DNA of 64,000 nucleotides from Kribbella voronezhensis. GTDB taxonomy: Bacteria > Actinomycetota > Actinomycetes > Propionibacteriales > Kribbellaceae. Under the pieces are notes generated by a model. The model saw only the letters and a list, made by a program, of their open reading frames with translations. It made no database searches and was not told where the DNA came from. Position 1 is the stretch's first letter; the number at the start of each line of letters is the position of its first letter. This document shows positions 1 through 8,027 of this stretch, one piece after another. The position numbers and the translations under genes were made by a program. The stretch spans positions 868,001 through 932,000 of the forward strand of contig NZ_SOCE01000002.1 in the NCBI RefSeq assembly GCF_004365175.1. Direction: 5' to 3'.

Positions 1-261
1 ACCGCGAACGCGGTGGCGCCTGGTGAGATCGCCACCCCGATGACCGGCCAGGAAGACGAGGATCCGCGCGGTACGAAACGTCCCGGCGTACCGCTCGGCC
101 GGCCCGGCGACGCGCGTGAGATCGCGGCCGTGATCGCCTTCCTGGCCTCACCGGGTGCTGCTTATGTGACCGGCGCGAGCATCGCCGCCGACGGCGGGAT
201 GCTCAACATGGGCCCGATGGCAGGCAGCCACCTCACCTCCGACGACTGGCGCCGCCCCTGA
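1..261 (+). CDS. SDR-family oxidoreductase, C-terminal fragment
   Basis: The open frame enters from the left edge, so only the last 86 codons are present. They read NAVAPGEIATPM near the start, the classic short-chain dehydrogenase segment after the active site (usually NxVxPGxIxTPM). This is followed by GRPGDAREIAAVIAFLAS and a YVTGASIAADGGM end, which is the substrate-loop and C-terminal signature of classical SDRs such as FabG-like or glucose dehydrogenase-like enzymes. The Rossmann GxxxGxG and the YxxxK catalytic pair must lie outside the window. The specific substrate cannot be told. The family call is secure from the C-terminal signature. Confidence 0.9.
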   Translation, partial: TANAVAPGEIATPMTGQEDEDPRGTKRPGVPLGRPGDAREIAAVIAFLASPGAAYVTGASIAADGGMLNMGPMAGSHLTSDDWRRP

Positions 262-318
262 CGGACCGCGGGTCGCCGATCGGTGTACGGGGTCCGGGTC
301 CGGTGAGGCGATGGTCGA

Positions 319-966
319 TCAAGAGCGGTCGGCTTTCGCGCGGATGATCACGACTTCTTCCTCGTCGATGTCGGCGGGGATCGTGCCGGCCTGCTGCTGG
401 GCGCGCATCAGCGGTCCGAGCGGTCCTCGGCGGCGGCTGCGCACCTCGACCTCGGTGAGCCCGGCTTGCTCGAGCCGGTTCACGGTCGTGTCGGTTCCGA
501 TCAGGGAGGAGTGCACGAGGAGCAGGGTTCCGCTGGGTCGCAGGTGCTCAGGCGCCTGATCGCAGAGGTTGTCGAGGACGATCCGGCCGTCGTGACCGGC
601 CTCCCACGCGCGACTCGGCCCGCGGCGCGGGACGTCGGGTCTCGGGGACGGCACGTACGGCGGGTTGCTCACGATCAGGTCGAACCGCTCGCCCGCCACG
701 GGTGCGAAGGTTCGCCCGCGGCGCGTCCGGACGCGCACACCCGATCGCCTCGCGTTCAGCTTCACGGTGAGGAGTGCGCGGCGGGACACGTCGACGGCCG
801 TCGTCGTCGCACCGCAGGCCGCCGCGGTGAGGGCGAGAACCCCACTGCCGGTGCAGACATCGAGCGCCAGTGAGCCCGGACCGATGTTCTCCTCGCGGAT
901 GGCTTCGGCCAGCATCCAGGAGTCGGAGATCGGGGCGAACACCCCCGGCAAGGTCAGCAGCTTCAT
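319..966 (-). CDS. HemK/PrmC-type class I SAM-dependent methyltransferase
   Basis: A 215-residue Rossmann methyltransferase. SAM-binding motif I (LDVCTGSGVLAL) lies at about residues 35-46, the acidic post-I residue in AVDVS follows, and the NPPY motif lies at 101-104. NPPY marks enzymes that methylate amide or amino nitrogens (HemK/PrmC/Mtq2-like). It lacks the N-terminal helical domain of release-factor methyltransferase PrmC, so a different substrate is likely. Its ATG overlaps the stop of the upstream GCS2-like ligase in an ATGA, so the two are translationally coupled. A plausible reading is that it modifies the ligase product or a small molecule, but this is inference. A longer frame continues upstream of this ATG but lies antisense-like inside the ligase gene, so I chose the ATGA start. 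Confidence 0.85.
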   Translation of the reverse strand: MKLLTLPGVFAPISDSWMLAEAIREENIGPGSLALDVCTGSGVLALTAAACGATTTAVDVSRRALLTVKLNARRSGVRVRTRRGRTFAPVAGERFDLIVSNPPYVPSPRPDVPRRGPSRAWEAGHDGRIVLDNLCDQAPEHLRPSGTLLLVHSSLIGTDTTVNRLEQAGLTEVEVRSRRRGPLGPLMRAQQQAGTIPADIDEEEVVIIRAKADRS

Positions 967-2159
967 GCCGGGAACACCTCCGCCAGCCAGGGAACGACCC
1001 GTTGCGGCCCGAGCGCTCGCAACTGCTTCACCGGTGGGTTCTCGACCATCGCCCGTACGCCGTCCAGGCCGCCGGCCGCGTAGTGCTCGGCGCCGTCGAT
1101 GAGGTCGTGCAGACAGCGACTGGTGGGCCGGGCCTCGCCGGTTCGAAGGTCGAGCAGCTCGCCGCCGACTCCGTCTCGCAGGGCGGCCCAGCGGTTCTCC
1201 GCGATCTTCCACGACGGCGTCGGTGGGCCGAGCTCGCCGAGGTGGTACCGGTCTGTCAGTTGGGCCGCGAGAGCTTGGACGAGCTGGGCGATCGCGCTGG
1301 TCTGCTCGGTGGTCGCCTGGACGTCGAGCACCCGGAGTTCGAGGGTGCCGTACCGAAGGTGCGGCCGGAGCTCCCACCACCATTCCGCGGCGTCCGCCAC
1401 CGCGCCGCCGCGGGCCAGCCAGGCCAGGTCGTCGGCGAACTGCTCCCAGGAGTCGATGATCGGCGGCACACCTTGACGCGGGAGTTGCGAGGCGATCACC
1501 GGGCGTATGGAGCACAGACCGGTGTCCCGTCCGGCGGCGAAGGGAGCGGAGGCCGCCAGGGCGGCCAGTTCGGGCAGGAGATCGCGCAGCGCGTGGTACA
1601 CCGCCAGCGTGCAATCGGCGTCGCCGAAGGCCAGGTGCACCTGCAACGACGAGACCAATTGCCGATTGATGACCTCGGGGTAGCGAGCGCTCAGGCCGGC
1701 GGCGCGCTCCGTACGGGACAGTGCGGTGGATCGGTCGAGGAGTGGATGGACGGGCGCCGCGATCGGGGCCAGCTCTGGATCGCAGGCGGCGGCGATCAGG
1801 GCTCGACAGGCGCGAAGCTCTTCGACAGCACCGGCGACATCGGTATGGACGGAGGTCGCGATCTCGAGCTGGCACGCCGGGAGCTCGGGTTTGACCCGGG
1901 GGTCGCCGACATCCTGGACCAGCCCCGCGGCATCTGCGGGCAGCCAGTTGTCCCGGCGTACCAGCAGAAGCTCCTCTTCGAAGCCCACGGTTCCCGGGAC
2001 GGTGCTCGCGAACAACGACCGGAGCAGCTCCGCGTCGACCGGCTCGGCGATCGACGGCTCAGCGGTAGCTCTCGGTGGCAACTCGTCGAGCCCGGCCGCA
2101 CCCAGGACAGGGTGGACGGCTCCCAGCTCTGCCGGTTGAACGGACCTGATGTCGGCCAT
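963..2159 (-). CDS. GCS2 (glutamate-cysteine ligase type 2) family carboxylate-amine ligase
   Basis: A 398-residue protein with the GCS2 hallmark GFEEELLLV at about residues 59-67 and downstream family blocks QLEIATSVHTD and LRVLDVQAT. The family joins the gamma-carboxyl of glutamate, or a related carboxylate, to an amine using ATP; EgtA, YbdK and plant-type GCLs belong here. The chosen ATG is preceded by GGAGGGGG at 5-nt spacing. An upstream in-frame start would add 30 residues of low-complexity sequence without a better ribosome site. It is the first gene of a two-gene unit with the NPPY methyltransferase. Actinomycetes use GCS2 enzymes in ergothioneine synthesis, but no egtB/C/D genes are here, so the amine substrate is unknown. 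Confidence 0.85.
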   Translation of the reverse strand: MADIRSVQPAELGAVHPVLGAAGLDELPPRATAEPSIAEPVDAELLRSLFASTVPGTVGFEEELLLVRRDNWLPADAAGLVQDVGDPRVKPELPACQLEIATSVHTDVAGAVEELRACRALIAAACDPELAPIAAPVHPLLDRSTALSRTERAAGLSARYPEVINRQLVSSLQVHLAFGDADCTLAVYHALRDLLPELAALAASAPFAAGRDTGLCSIRPVIASQLPRQGVPPIIDSWEQFADDLAWLARGGAVADAAEWWWELRPHLRYGTLELRVLDVQATTEQTSAIAQLVQALAAQLTDRYHLGELGPPTPSWKIAENRWAALRDGVGGELLDLRTGEARPTSRCLHDLIDGAEHYAAGGLDGVRAMVENPPVKQLRALGPQRVVPWLAEVFPA

Positions 2160-2294
2160 GGAAGCCCCCTCCGTGCGCTGCTCACGCTCCGGACTCAGGC
2201 TTCCTGCTGAACCCAGCCCCCCGATACCCCGTTTCCTGCCGCCCCACACGTACCTGCCCGCGCGAAGGAAGCAATTGCCGGGAGCAACAGATTC

Positions 2295-2816
2295 TCAGGT
2301 CCAGTCGTAGCGGGTCTGGGAGGATCTGCTGCCGGTGGTGAAGGCGAAGGCTTTGTCCGGCTGGATCCGGTAAAGCTGAGCGTCCCCGCTGCGGACGGCG
2401 TCCGTCAGTTCGTACCAGGTTCCGTCTTCACGGGTGACCTGCCAGCCGTAGGCATCCTCAAAAGCAGTGGCCACCGCTTCTTTGGTGGACTGGTCGGTGA
2501 TCAGGCTTGCCGTGCCTTCGATGACGTAATCGGTGCCGGTCAGGGTTTCCGTTCCCGCGGTGATCACACAGTGCTGGTTGGCCGCGAGATTCCTGGCTTT
2601 CTGTTCGTCGGCGCCGGTGGTGAACCACATCGCCCCGAGCGTCCAGACCGCCAGCAACGGTGTGACGTGCGGGCGGCCGTCACGGCGTACGGTGCAGAGC
2701 TGGAACTTCTGGATCCGGCGCAGGGCGAGCTCGGTCTCCTCCCAAGGCGTCAGGTCGGCGCCGGGCGCCGAGAACGGACCAAGGCTCGCTTGAGGTGGTG
2801 TCGGGGTCTTGTCCAC
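2295..2816 (-). CDS. Pyridoxamine 5'-phosphate oxidase-fold (PPOX/FDOR) protein
   Basis: A 173-residue split beta-barrel protein. The segment FQLCTVRRDGRPHVTPLLAV at about residues 38-57 is the standard flavin/F420-binding strand-turn-strand of PPOX-type proteins, followed by WFTTGADEQKARNLAAN. Members use FMN or F420 to reduce small molecules or bind haem; in actinomycetes many are F420H2-dependent. The GTG start has AAGGAG seven bases upstream. It is the downstream neighbour of a serine hydrolase in the same direction (40-nt gap), so the two may be cotranscribed. The cofactor cannot be settled from sequence alone. Confidence 0.8.
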   Translation of the reverse strand: MDKTPTPPQASLGPFSAPGADLTPWEETELALRRIQKFQLCTVRRDGRPHVTPLLAVWTLGAMWFTTGADEQKARNLAANQHCVITAGTETLTGTDYVIEGTASLITDQSTKEAVATAFEDAYGWQVTREDGTWYELTDAVRSGDAQLYRIQPDKAFAFTTGSRSSQTRYDWT

Positions 2817-2855
2817 AGAACGTCTCCTTCTGGTGTCGGCCTCGCGCGCGGGAGG

Positions 2856-3935
2856 TCAGTGGTCGGCGGCGAGGTGATCGGCGAGGATTTCGGTGACTGA
2901 CAGGGCAGCGTCGAAGCTCGGCGTGAGGCGGGTTTTGGTGAGGGCGAAGGCGACTCCCCGGACCGGGTCCGCGTAGGCGTAACTTCCGCCGCCGCCGGGC
3001 CATCCGAAGGCTGTCGAGTTCTCCTCGGCGGGGGCGCCGATTCTCCCGATCGGATAGCCGAGCGTCATGCGCGCCGGCGTACCGAAGACCTCGTCCGTGC
3101 CCTCGAACGCGATCTCCGTCAGGAGTGCGGGGTCGAAGAGTTTGCCCTGGAGGACGGCGTTGTACATCGTGGCGAGACCGTACGCCGTGGCGGTGCCCAC
3201 CGACGGTATGTCGGCACCGAGGATCTCGGCGTCGTTGCCGAGCTCGGCGCTGGGCCGGCTCTCCCAGGGCGCCAGGATCGGATCGTCGTCCTCGGGATCG
3301 GCAGGCCACTGCTCGGGTTGCTGCTCCAGGCGCGCCAAATCCGGCAGTACTTCGTGCGGTACGGCGAAGTACAGCTGCCCCTCGATGCCGAGGGGCGCGG
3401 TGATCCACTCGTGAAGTAGTTCGTGCACTGGTTGCCCGGTCGCGCGGCGGGCGAGCTCGCCGACGAGATAGCCGAAGGTGTAGGAGTGATAGCCCATGGC
3501 CGCACCCGGTCGCCAGCGCGGTTCGGCGGCGGCCAGCGACGCACAGACCGTGGACCAGTCGGGAAGTTCGCGCGGCGTGATCTCGGGTGGCATCGCCGGA
3601 AGACCCACGGTGTGGGTGAGCACGTGCCGCAGCGTCGCGGTCGCCTTGCCCCGTACGCCGAATTCGGGCCACACGTCGGTCACCGGAGTGTCGTAGTCCA
3701 GATCACCGCGCGCGACGAGCAGGTGCGCGAGGGTGGCCGCCACATTCTTGGCCGTGGAGAAGCTGAAGATCGGCGTACGGGAGGTCAGCGGCCGCCCGGT
3801 ACCCGCGTCCGCCGTACCGGCCACCGCATCGACGACCAGCTCGCCGTCGCGATACACAGCAACCTGCACACCGGTCTCGATCCCAGCGTCGACCAGCCTG
3901 TCGATCTCGCGCTGGATCTGCTCCTGTATGCCCAT
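2856..3935 (-). CDS. Beta-lactamase-fold serine hydrolase (class C / EstB-like)
   Basis: A 359-residue penicillin-recognising-fold hydrolase. The nucleophile motif STAK lies at residues 60-63 (S60, K63). The second motif is YHS at 149-151 in place of the usual YxN, and a C-terminal WPGGGGS stands where KTG/HxG is expected. There is no signal peptide, so it is likely a cytoplasmic esterase or lactamase-like protein rather than a secreted antibiotic-resistance enzyme. The ATG follows GGGAGTGAG closely. The YHS replacement suggests esterase-type chemistry. The exact substrate is not predictable. Confidence 0.85.
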   Translation of the reverse strand: MGIQEQIQREIDRLVDAGIETGVQVAVYRDGELVVDAVAGTADAGTGRPLTSRTPIFSFSTAKNVAATLAHLLVARGDLDYDTPVTDVWPEFGVRGKATATLRHVLTHTVGLPAMPPEITPRELPDWSTVCASLAAAEPRWRPGAAMGYHSYTFGYLVGELARRATGQPVHELLHEWITAPLGIEGQLYFAVPHEVLPDLARLEQQPEQWPADPEDDDPILAPWESRPSAELGNDAEILGADIPSVGTATAYGLATMYNAVLQGKLFDPALLTEIAFEGTDEVFGTPARMTLGYPIGRIGAPAEENSTAFGWPGGGGSYAYADPVRGVAFALTKTRLTPSFDAALSVTEILADHLAADH

Positions 3936-4179
3936 CTCTCACTCCCAACACTCGCTCCCGTCAGACAGTAACGTCGGAGCCGGCCACCCAGCCTCGACAT
4001 CGTGTCCTCGGCGTCGCGGTGCGGACAGTTACGTGGTGTGCTGCTGCCGGTGCGGACCGCGCTGATTTGTGCCGCGGTTGGCGGGTACTGGTGAGCTGCT
4101 GGGGGAGTGACCGGAGTGGACTACAAGTTCTGCTCCGCTGAAGCAGAGCAGCACGAACTGGCCGACGGGTAGGGGTGTC

Positions 4180-4908
4180 ATGCGTTTCCTGACCTGGAAC
4201 GTGGGGGGACGGTTCGACGACCACTGGCCGCGGCGGCATCGCGCGATCGTGGATGCGATCCATGCGCAGAGTGTCGACTTCGTGGCGCTCCAGGAGACCT
4301 GGTCCGCGGACGGTACCAGTCAGGCGGACATGCTCGGGGCCGAGCTGAGGATGTCGTCGACGTTCGCCCCGTCGCGGATGCCGCGCGACCCGGATCCCGG
4401 CGTACAGCTCGGTCTCGCGGTTCTGAGCCGGTACCCGTTCCTCGGGATCGAGCGACACCCCTTGGCGGGCGACACGATCGCCGTACGGGCGGAGATACGT
4501 CTCGGTGATCGCAGCCTGCATTTCCTCACCACGTGTCTGGACTGGGACGAAGACCACGACGCGCAGCGCGCTGAGCAAGCCGGTGCGCTGCTGGAACTGG
4601 TCGAGAAGCTGTCGGCGGTGGGCGACAAGGTGTTCGTGGCAGGCAATCTGAACGCCCCACCTGATCGGCCCGAGTTCATGCGGCTGCTCTCGGTGCTGCA
4701 CGACTGCTCACCGGACGACACCAGCTACAGCTCACACAACCCGTATCTCGGTCAGGGGGACTGGCTCGAGGATCAACGGATCGACTATGTCCTGTCCGCG
4801 GACACACCCAGCCGGTACCGGTCGTGGCTGGCGGGACTGAACGAGGACGGCGGCCTGCCGCCGTCGGACCACTACGCGGTGGTGGCCGACATCGCCGTCA
4901 CCGACTGA
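4180..4908 (+). CDS. Endonuclease/exonuclease/phosphatase (EEP) family protein
   Basis: A 242-residue protein with EEP landmarks in order: TWNVGG near the N-terminus, FVALQETW at about 34-41, the VAGNLNAP segment at about 150, RIDYVLSAD, and the C-terminal SDHYAVVADI with the catalytic His. In typical EEP enzymes the third motif is GDFN/GDLN, whose Asp is catalytic; here it reads GNLN, so that Asp is replaced by Asn. It may still bind metal through the other ligands, or it may be an inactive or altered member. There is no signal peptide. It diverges from the serine hydrolase across a 244-bp gap in which I see no convincing gene. Confidence 0.8.
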   Translation: MRFLTWNVGGRFDDHWPRRHRAIVDAIHAQSVDFVALQETWSADGTSQADMLGAELRMSSTFAPSRMPRDPDPGVQLGLAVLSRYPFLGIERHPLAGDTIAVRAEIRLGDRSLHFLTTCLDWDEDHDAQRAEQAGALLELVEKLSAVGDKVFVAGNLNAPPDRPEFMRLLSVLHDCSPDDTSYSSHNPYLGQGDWLEDQRIDYVLSADTPSRYRSWLAGLNEDGGLPPSDHYAVVADIAVTD

Positions 4909-5107
4909 CCTCGCACGGCCGGGACGCCCGCGCGCCGCAATGATGCCATTAGCAACCAACAGGTCCACGGGCTGAGTTCGTTCGGCTCCGGCCGGAAAGA
5001 TCGTGCTATCGGTGGAGGGCCGCCCGGCCCGGGTCAGACCAAGGGATGAGGCCGCTCCCGACCCGAGGCCGATGGCAGCGTGGCCGGATCCGCCTAAGTT
5101 CTCCAGC

Positions 5108-6175
5108 ATGGTGAAGGCGGAGGGGAACCGGATCGCGTGGGCGGATGTTGCCAAGGGCATCTGCATCCTGCTGGTCGTGTTGTGGCACGTGATCATGAAG
5201 CACTATCTGCAGCTCGACTGGCACATCGGTGGCCGGGCGCGGGGTCTGTGGGGAACGCTCGGCGAGCAGCTGCTGCCGCTGCGGATGCCCTTGTTCTTCG
5301 CGGTTTCCGGGTTCTTCGCCGTCCGCGCGGTTCACCGTCCCTGGTCGGCAGTGGCCCGCACCAAGGTGGCGAAATTCTCCTACCTCTACGTCCTCTGGCT
5401 GGTCGTCCACACCGCCGTCCTCGCCCTCGTGCCGGACTTCGCCACCGAGCGTGCGGACGGCGCGCTGAAGTTCCTTGCCCAGTTGACGATCACGCCGTCG
5501 AACCTTTGGTACCTGTACGCCCTCGCGCTCTACTTCGTGATCGCCAAGGCGACCCGCCGCGTGCCGCCCTGGGTGGTGCTCGGCCCGGCCTTCGTCTTGT
5601 CGGCAACGGCTTCGGCCGGATTGCTCGACGTGCCCGGCGACCGCGGCGGCGTCTACCAGAACCTGGTCTTCTTCCTCGCCGGCCTCTACGGCAAAGGCTT
5701 GATCGAGGACCTGGCAGCCCGGGCAAGCTGGCGACGACTGTTCCTGATCGGTACGCCGTACGTCGTGCTGCTCGCCGTGATCGCGGTCTTCGACGCGAAG
5801 ACCTGGTTCGGCCTGTGGCCGCTGGTGAGCGCGGTGGCGATCGTCCTCGGCGTCACGGCCGCCGGTCTGGTGTCCCGCTGGGAACGCCTCGCCACAGCAC
5901 TCACCAGCATCGGCCGCCGGACTCTCCCGATCTACGTCATGCACCTGCCCCTGCTGGCCTTGACCCACGCGGCCCTGATCAAACCCCTGTCGTCGGCAGG
6001 CCCAGCCATCCAATGGACCGCCGCGATCGCAGAGCCGGTCCTACTCACGGCCCTCCTGACCTACCTCTGCCTCTTGCTCCACCGCCACCTCCCCGACGTC
6101 CTCTTCGACCTCCCCTTCGCGACCCGCACCTCCGCCGCGGTCGAGCCGGCGCGCGCCGAAGCGTCGGCCTCTTGA
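5108..6175 (+). CDS. Acyltransferase-3 family integral membrane protein
   Basis: About 355 residues with roughly ten hydrophobic segments. It opens with WADVAKGICILLVVLWHV, the typical start of Acyltransferase_3/OafA proteins, where the His after the first membrane helix is catalytic. The segment PLRMPLFFAVSGFF is also characteristic. The family transfers acyl groups (often acetyl) to extracytoplasmic glycans or lipids. I chose the ATG just before VKAEGNRIAWAD because family members start a few residues before this point. In-frame starts exist further upstream, but that extension is polar and low-complexity. No neighbouring gene identifies the acceptor. Confidence 0.85.
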   Translation: MVKAEGNRIAWADVAKGICILLVVLWHVIMKHYLQLDWHIGGRARGLWGTLGEQLLPLRMPLFFAVSGFFAVRAVHRPWSAVARTKVAKFSYLYVLWLVVHTAVLALVPDFATERADGALKFLAQLTITPSNLWYLYALALYFVIAKATRRVPPWVVLGPAFVLSATASAGLLDVPGDRGGVYQNLVFFLAGLYGKGLIEDLAARASWRRLFLIGTPYVVLLAVIAVFDAKTWFGLWPLVSAVAIVLGVTAAGLVSRWERLATALTSIGRRTLPIYVMHLPLLALTHAALIKPLSSAGPAIQWTAAIAEPVLLTALLTYLCLLLHRHLPDVLFDLPFATRTSAAVEPARAEASAS

Positions 6176-6234
6176 GGACGGCCTGCGGCTACGGACCGAA
6201 ACTTGGCCATTGCCCTCGGTGGGAGGTGGCGCTA

Positions 6235-6248
6235 TGTTAGCGCTAACA
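6235..6248. promoter_or_regulatory. Perfect 14-bp palindrome, putative LacI-family operator of abfB
   Basis: TGTTAGCGCTAACA is a perfect palindrome with a central CG, 138 bases upstream of the abfB start codon. This is the form of operator used by LacI-family sugar repressors in actinomycetes. No LacI-HTH gene lies beside it. The nearby regulator at 11739-12830 has a DeoR-type HTH and would not be expected to read this site. Confidence 0.7.
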
Positions 6249-6385
6249 CTCGCTCCGCCCCGTTTTCTCCGATCGGCAGCACCTGGCCGAAGCACGCCGC
6301 GGTGACGCGACCTGGCGTGCCGCTGAGTCATGTCCCGGTCGGGGGATCCGGCAGTGGTGCTCGGATGCAACGGAAGGATCAGCAG

Positions 6386-7930
6386 ATGGCACGAAGGTCG
6401 AGATTCTTGCTCCCGCAGGCGGCGCTTGCCGTCGCCGGCGCGCTCGTCGCGAGCCTGGTGGTCGGCGGCGGCACGTCCCAGGCGGCCACCCAGGGGCCGT
6501 GCGACCTGTACGCGGCCGGTGGTACGCCGTGCGTCGCCGCGCACAGCACCACCCGGGCGTTGTACGGCTCCTACACCGGCCCGCTCTACCAGGTCCGGCG
6601 CGCGTCGGACAACGCCACCCGGGACATCGCCCCGCTGACCGCGGGCGGCGTTGCGAACGCCGGCACGCAGGATTCGTTCTGCTCGGGAACCACCTGTCTG
6701 ATCACGATCATCTACGACCAGTCGGGCCGCAACAACCGCCTGACGCAGGCGCCGCCCGGCGGCTTCAGCGGCCCGGCCGCGGGTGGGTACGACAACCTCG
6801 CCAACGCCACCGCGGCACCGATCACCGTCGGCGGCCACAAGGCGTACGGCGTCTATGTTGCCCCCGGCACCGGTTACCGCAACAACAACACCAACGGCGT
6901 CGCGACCGGTGACCAGTCGGAGGGCATGTACGCCGTGTTCGACGGCACCCACTACAACGGCGGCTGCTGCTTCGACTACGGCAATGCCGAGACCAACAGC
7001 CGCGACAACGGCAACGGCACGATGGAGGCCATCTACTTCGGCAACAGCAGGTCGTGGGGCTCCGGTGCCGGCAACGGTCCGTGGATCATGGCCGACCTCG
7101 AGAACGGCCTCTTCTCCGGGGTGAACACGGGGAACAACGCCAACGACCCGACCATCAGCCACCGCTTCCTGACCGCCATCGTCAAGGGCGGCCAGAACCG
7201 CTGGGCGATCCGTGGCGGGAACGCACAGTCCGGTGGCGTGTCGACCTTCTACAACGGGGTCCGTCCCAACGCCCCGGGCTACAACCCGATGAAGAAGGAG
7301 GGCGCCATCATCCTGGGCATCGGCGGTGACAACAGTGTCGGTGCTCGCGGCACCTTCTACGAAGGCGTGATGACGTCGGGCTACCCGTCGGACTCGACCG
7401 AGAACGCGGTCCAGGCCAACATCACCGCGGCCGGCTACGCCACGAACTCCAGTGGAACCGGCCTGACGCCCGGCTCGGCCGTTTCCCTGCGCGCCACCAC
7501 TGCCTGCTGCACTGACCGCTACATCCACCACACCGGTTCGACCGTCGACACCGCGGTCATCGGCAGCGGCAGCTCCACCACCGAGAAGGCCAACGCGTCC
7601 TGGACCGTACGGGCCGGGCTCGGCAACAGCTCCTGCGTGTCCTTCGAGTCCAGGAACACGGCCGGGCAGTACCTGCGGCACTACAACTACAAGCTTCAGC
7701 TGCAGGCCAACGACGGGACGTCGCAGTTCGCTCAGGATGCGACGTTCTGCCCGGAGGGCGGCCGCAACGGTCAAGGCGTCTCGCTCAGATCGCTCAACTT
7801 CTCCGACCGGTACGTCCGGCACTACAACAACATCGTCTACATCGCGGCCAACGGGGGCTCGAACGCCTTCGACAGCATCAACGCGTACGCCGACGACGTG
7901 AGCTGGCTGGTCAGCTCACCCTGGGGCTGA
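6386..7930 (+). CDS. abfB: Secreted alpha-L-arabinofuranosidase B (GH54 + CBM42)
   Basis: A 514-residue secreted enzyme. A signal peptide (RRSR, then a hydrophobic stretch, cleavage near SQA-AT) precedes GPCDLYAAGGTPCVAAHSTT, the start of the GH54 catalytic domain. Residues aligning with the fungal AkAbfB nucleophile and acid are E239 (MADLENGLF) and D315 (GIGGDNS). A C-terminal arabinose-binding AbfB/CBM42 domain begins near residue 365 (VSLRATTACCTDRYIHH) and runs to the end. The enzyme removes terminal L-arabinofuranose from arabinoxylan, arabinan or arabinogalactan outside the cell. GGAAGG lies eight bases before the ATG. Control by the upstream LacI-type palindrome is likely. It begins the carbohydrate island and would feed arabinose and de-branched glycan to the importer at 14-17 kb. 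Confidence 0.92.
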   Translation: MARRSRFLLPQAALAVAGALVASLVVGGGTSQAATQGPCDLYAAGGTPCVAAHSTTRALYGSYTGPLYQVRRASDNATRDIAPLTAGGVANAGTQDSFCSGTTCLITIIYDQSGRNNRLTQAPPGGFSGPAAGGYDNLANATAAPITVGGHKAYGVYVAPGTGYRNNNTNGVATGDQSEGMYAVFDGTHYNGGCCFDYGNAETNSRDNGNGTMEAIYFGNSRSWGSGAGNGPWIMADLENGLFSGVNTGNNANDPTISHRFLTAIVKGGQNRWAIRGGNAQSGGVSTFYNGVRPNAPGYNPMKKEGAIILGIGGDNSVGARGTFYEGVMTSGYPSDSTENAVQANITAAGYATNSSGTGLTPGSAVSLRATTACCTDRYIHHTGSTVDTAVIGSGSSTTEKANASWTVRAGLGNSSCVSFESRNTAGQYLRHYNYKLQLQANDGTSQFAQDATFCPEGGRNGQGVSLRSLNFSDRYVRHYNNIVYIAANGGSNAFDSINAYADDVSWLVSSPWG

Positions 7931-7940
7931 TCCCGGGCGA

Positions 7941-8005
7941 CCGCCTGTCGGCTTCGAGTCTGAACGACTGTGATCGATTCTGTTCGGCAACTGGCCGACA
8001 GGCGG
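7941..8005. terminator. Long inverted repeat downstream of abfB
   Basis: CCGCCTGTCGG (7941-7951) and its exact complement CCGACAGGCGG (7995-8005) enclose a 43-base loop in the 97-bp gap between abfB and the lyase gene. It can fold as an 11-bp GC-rich stem, fit to end or attenuate abfB transcription. There is no T-run, and a two-site operator is an alternative. Confidence 0.4.
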
Positions 8006-8027
8006 CGGCACGCGTGAGGGTGGTCGA

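Noticed and set aside
2856..3935. Antibiotic-resistance beta-lactamase
   Set aside because: No signal peptide, YHS in place of YxN, and esterase-like context; the fold supports a serine hydrolase but not resistance.
4107..4172. A 21-codon frame with a GGGGGAG start region before the EEP gene
   Set aside because: Too short to support; no recognisable motif, and it may be a leader or chance frame.
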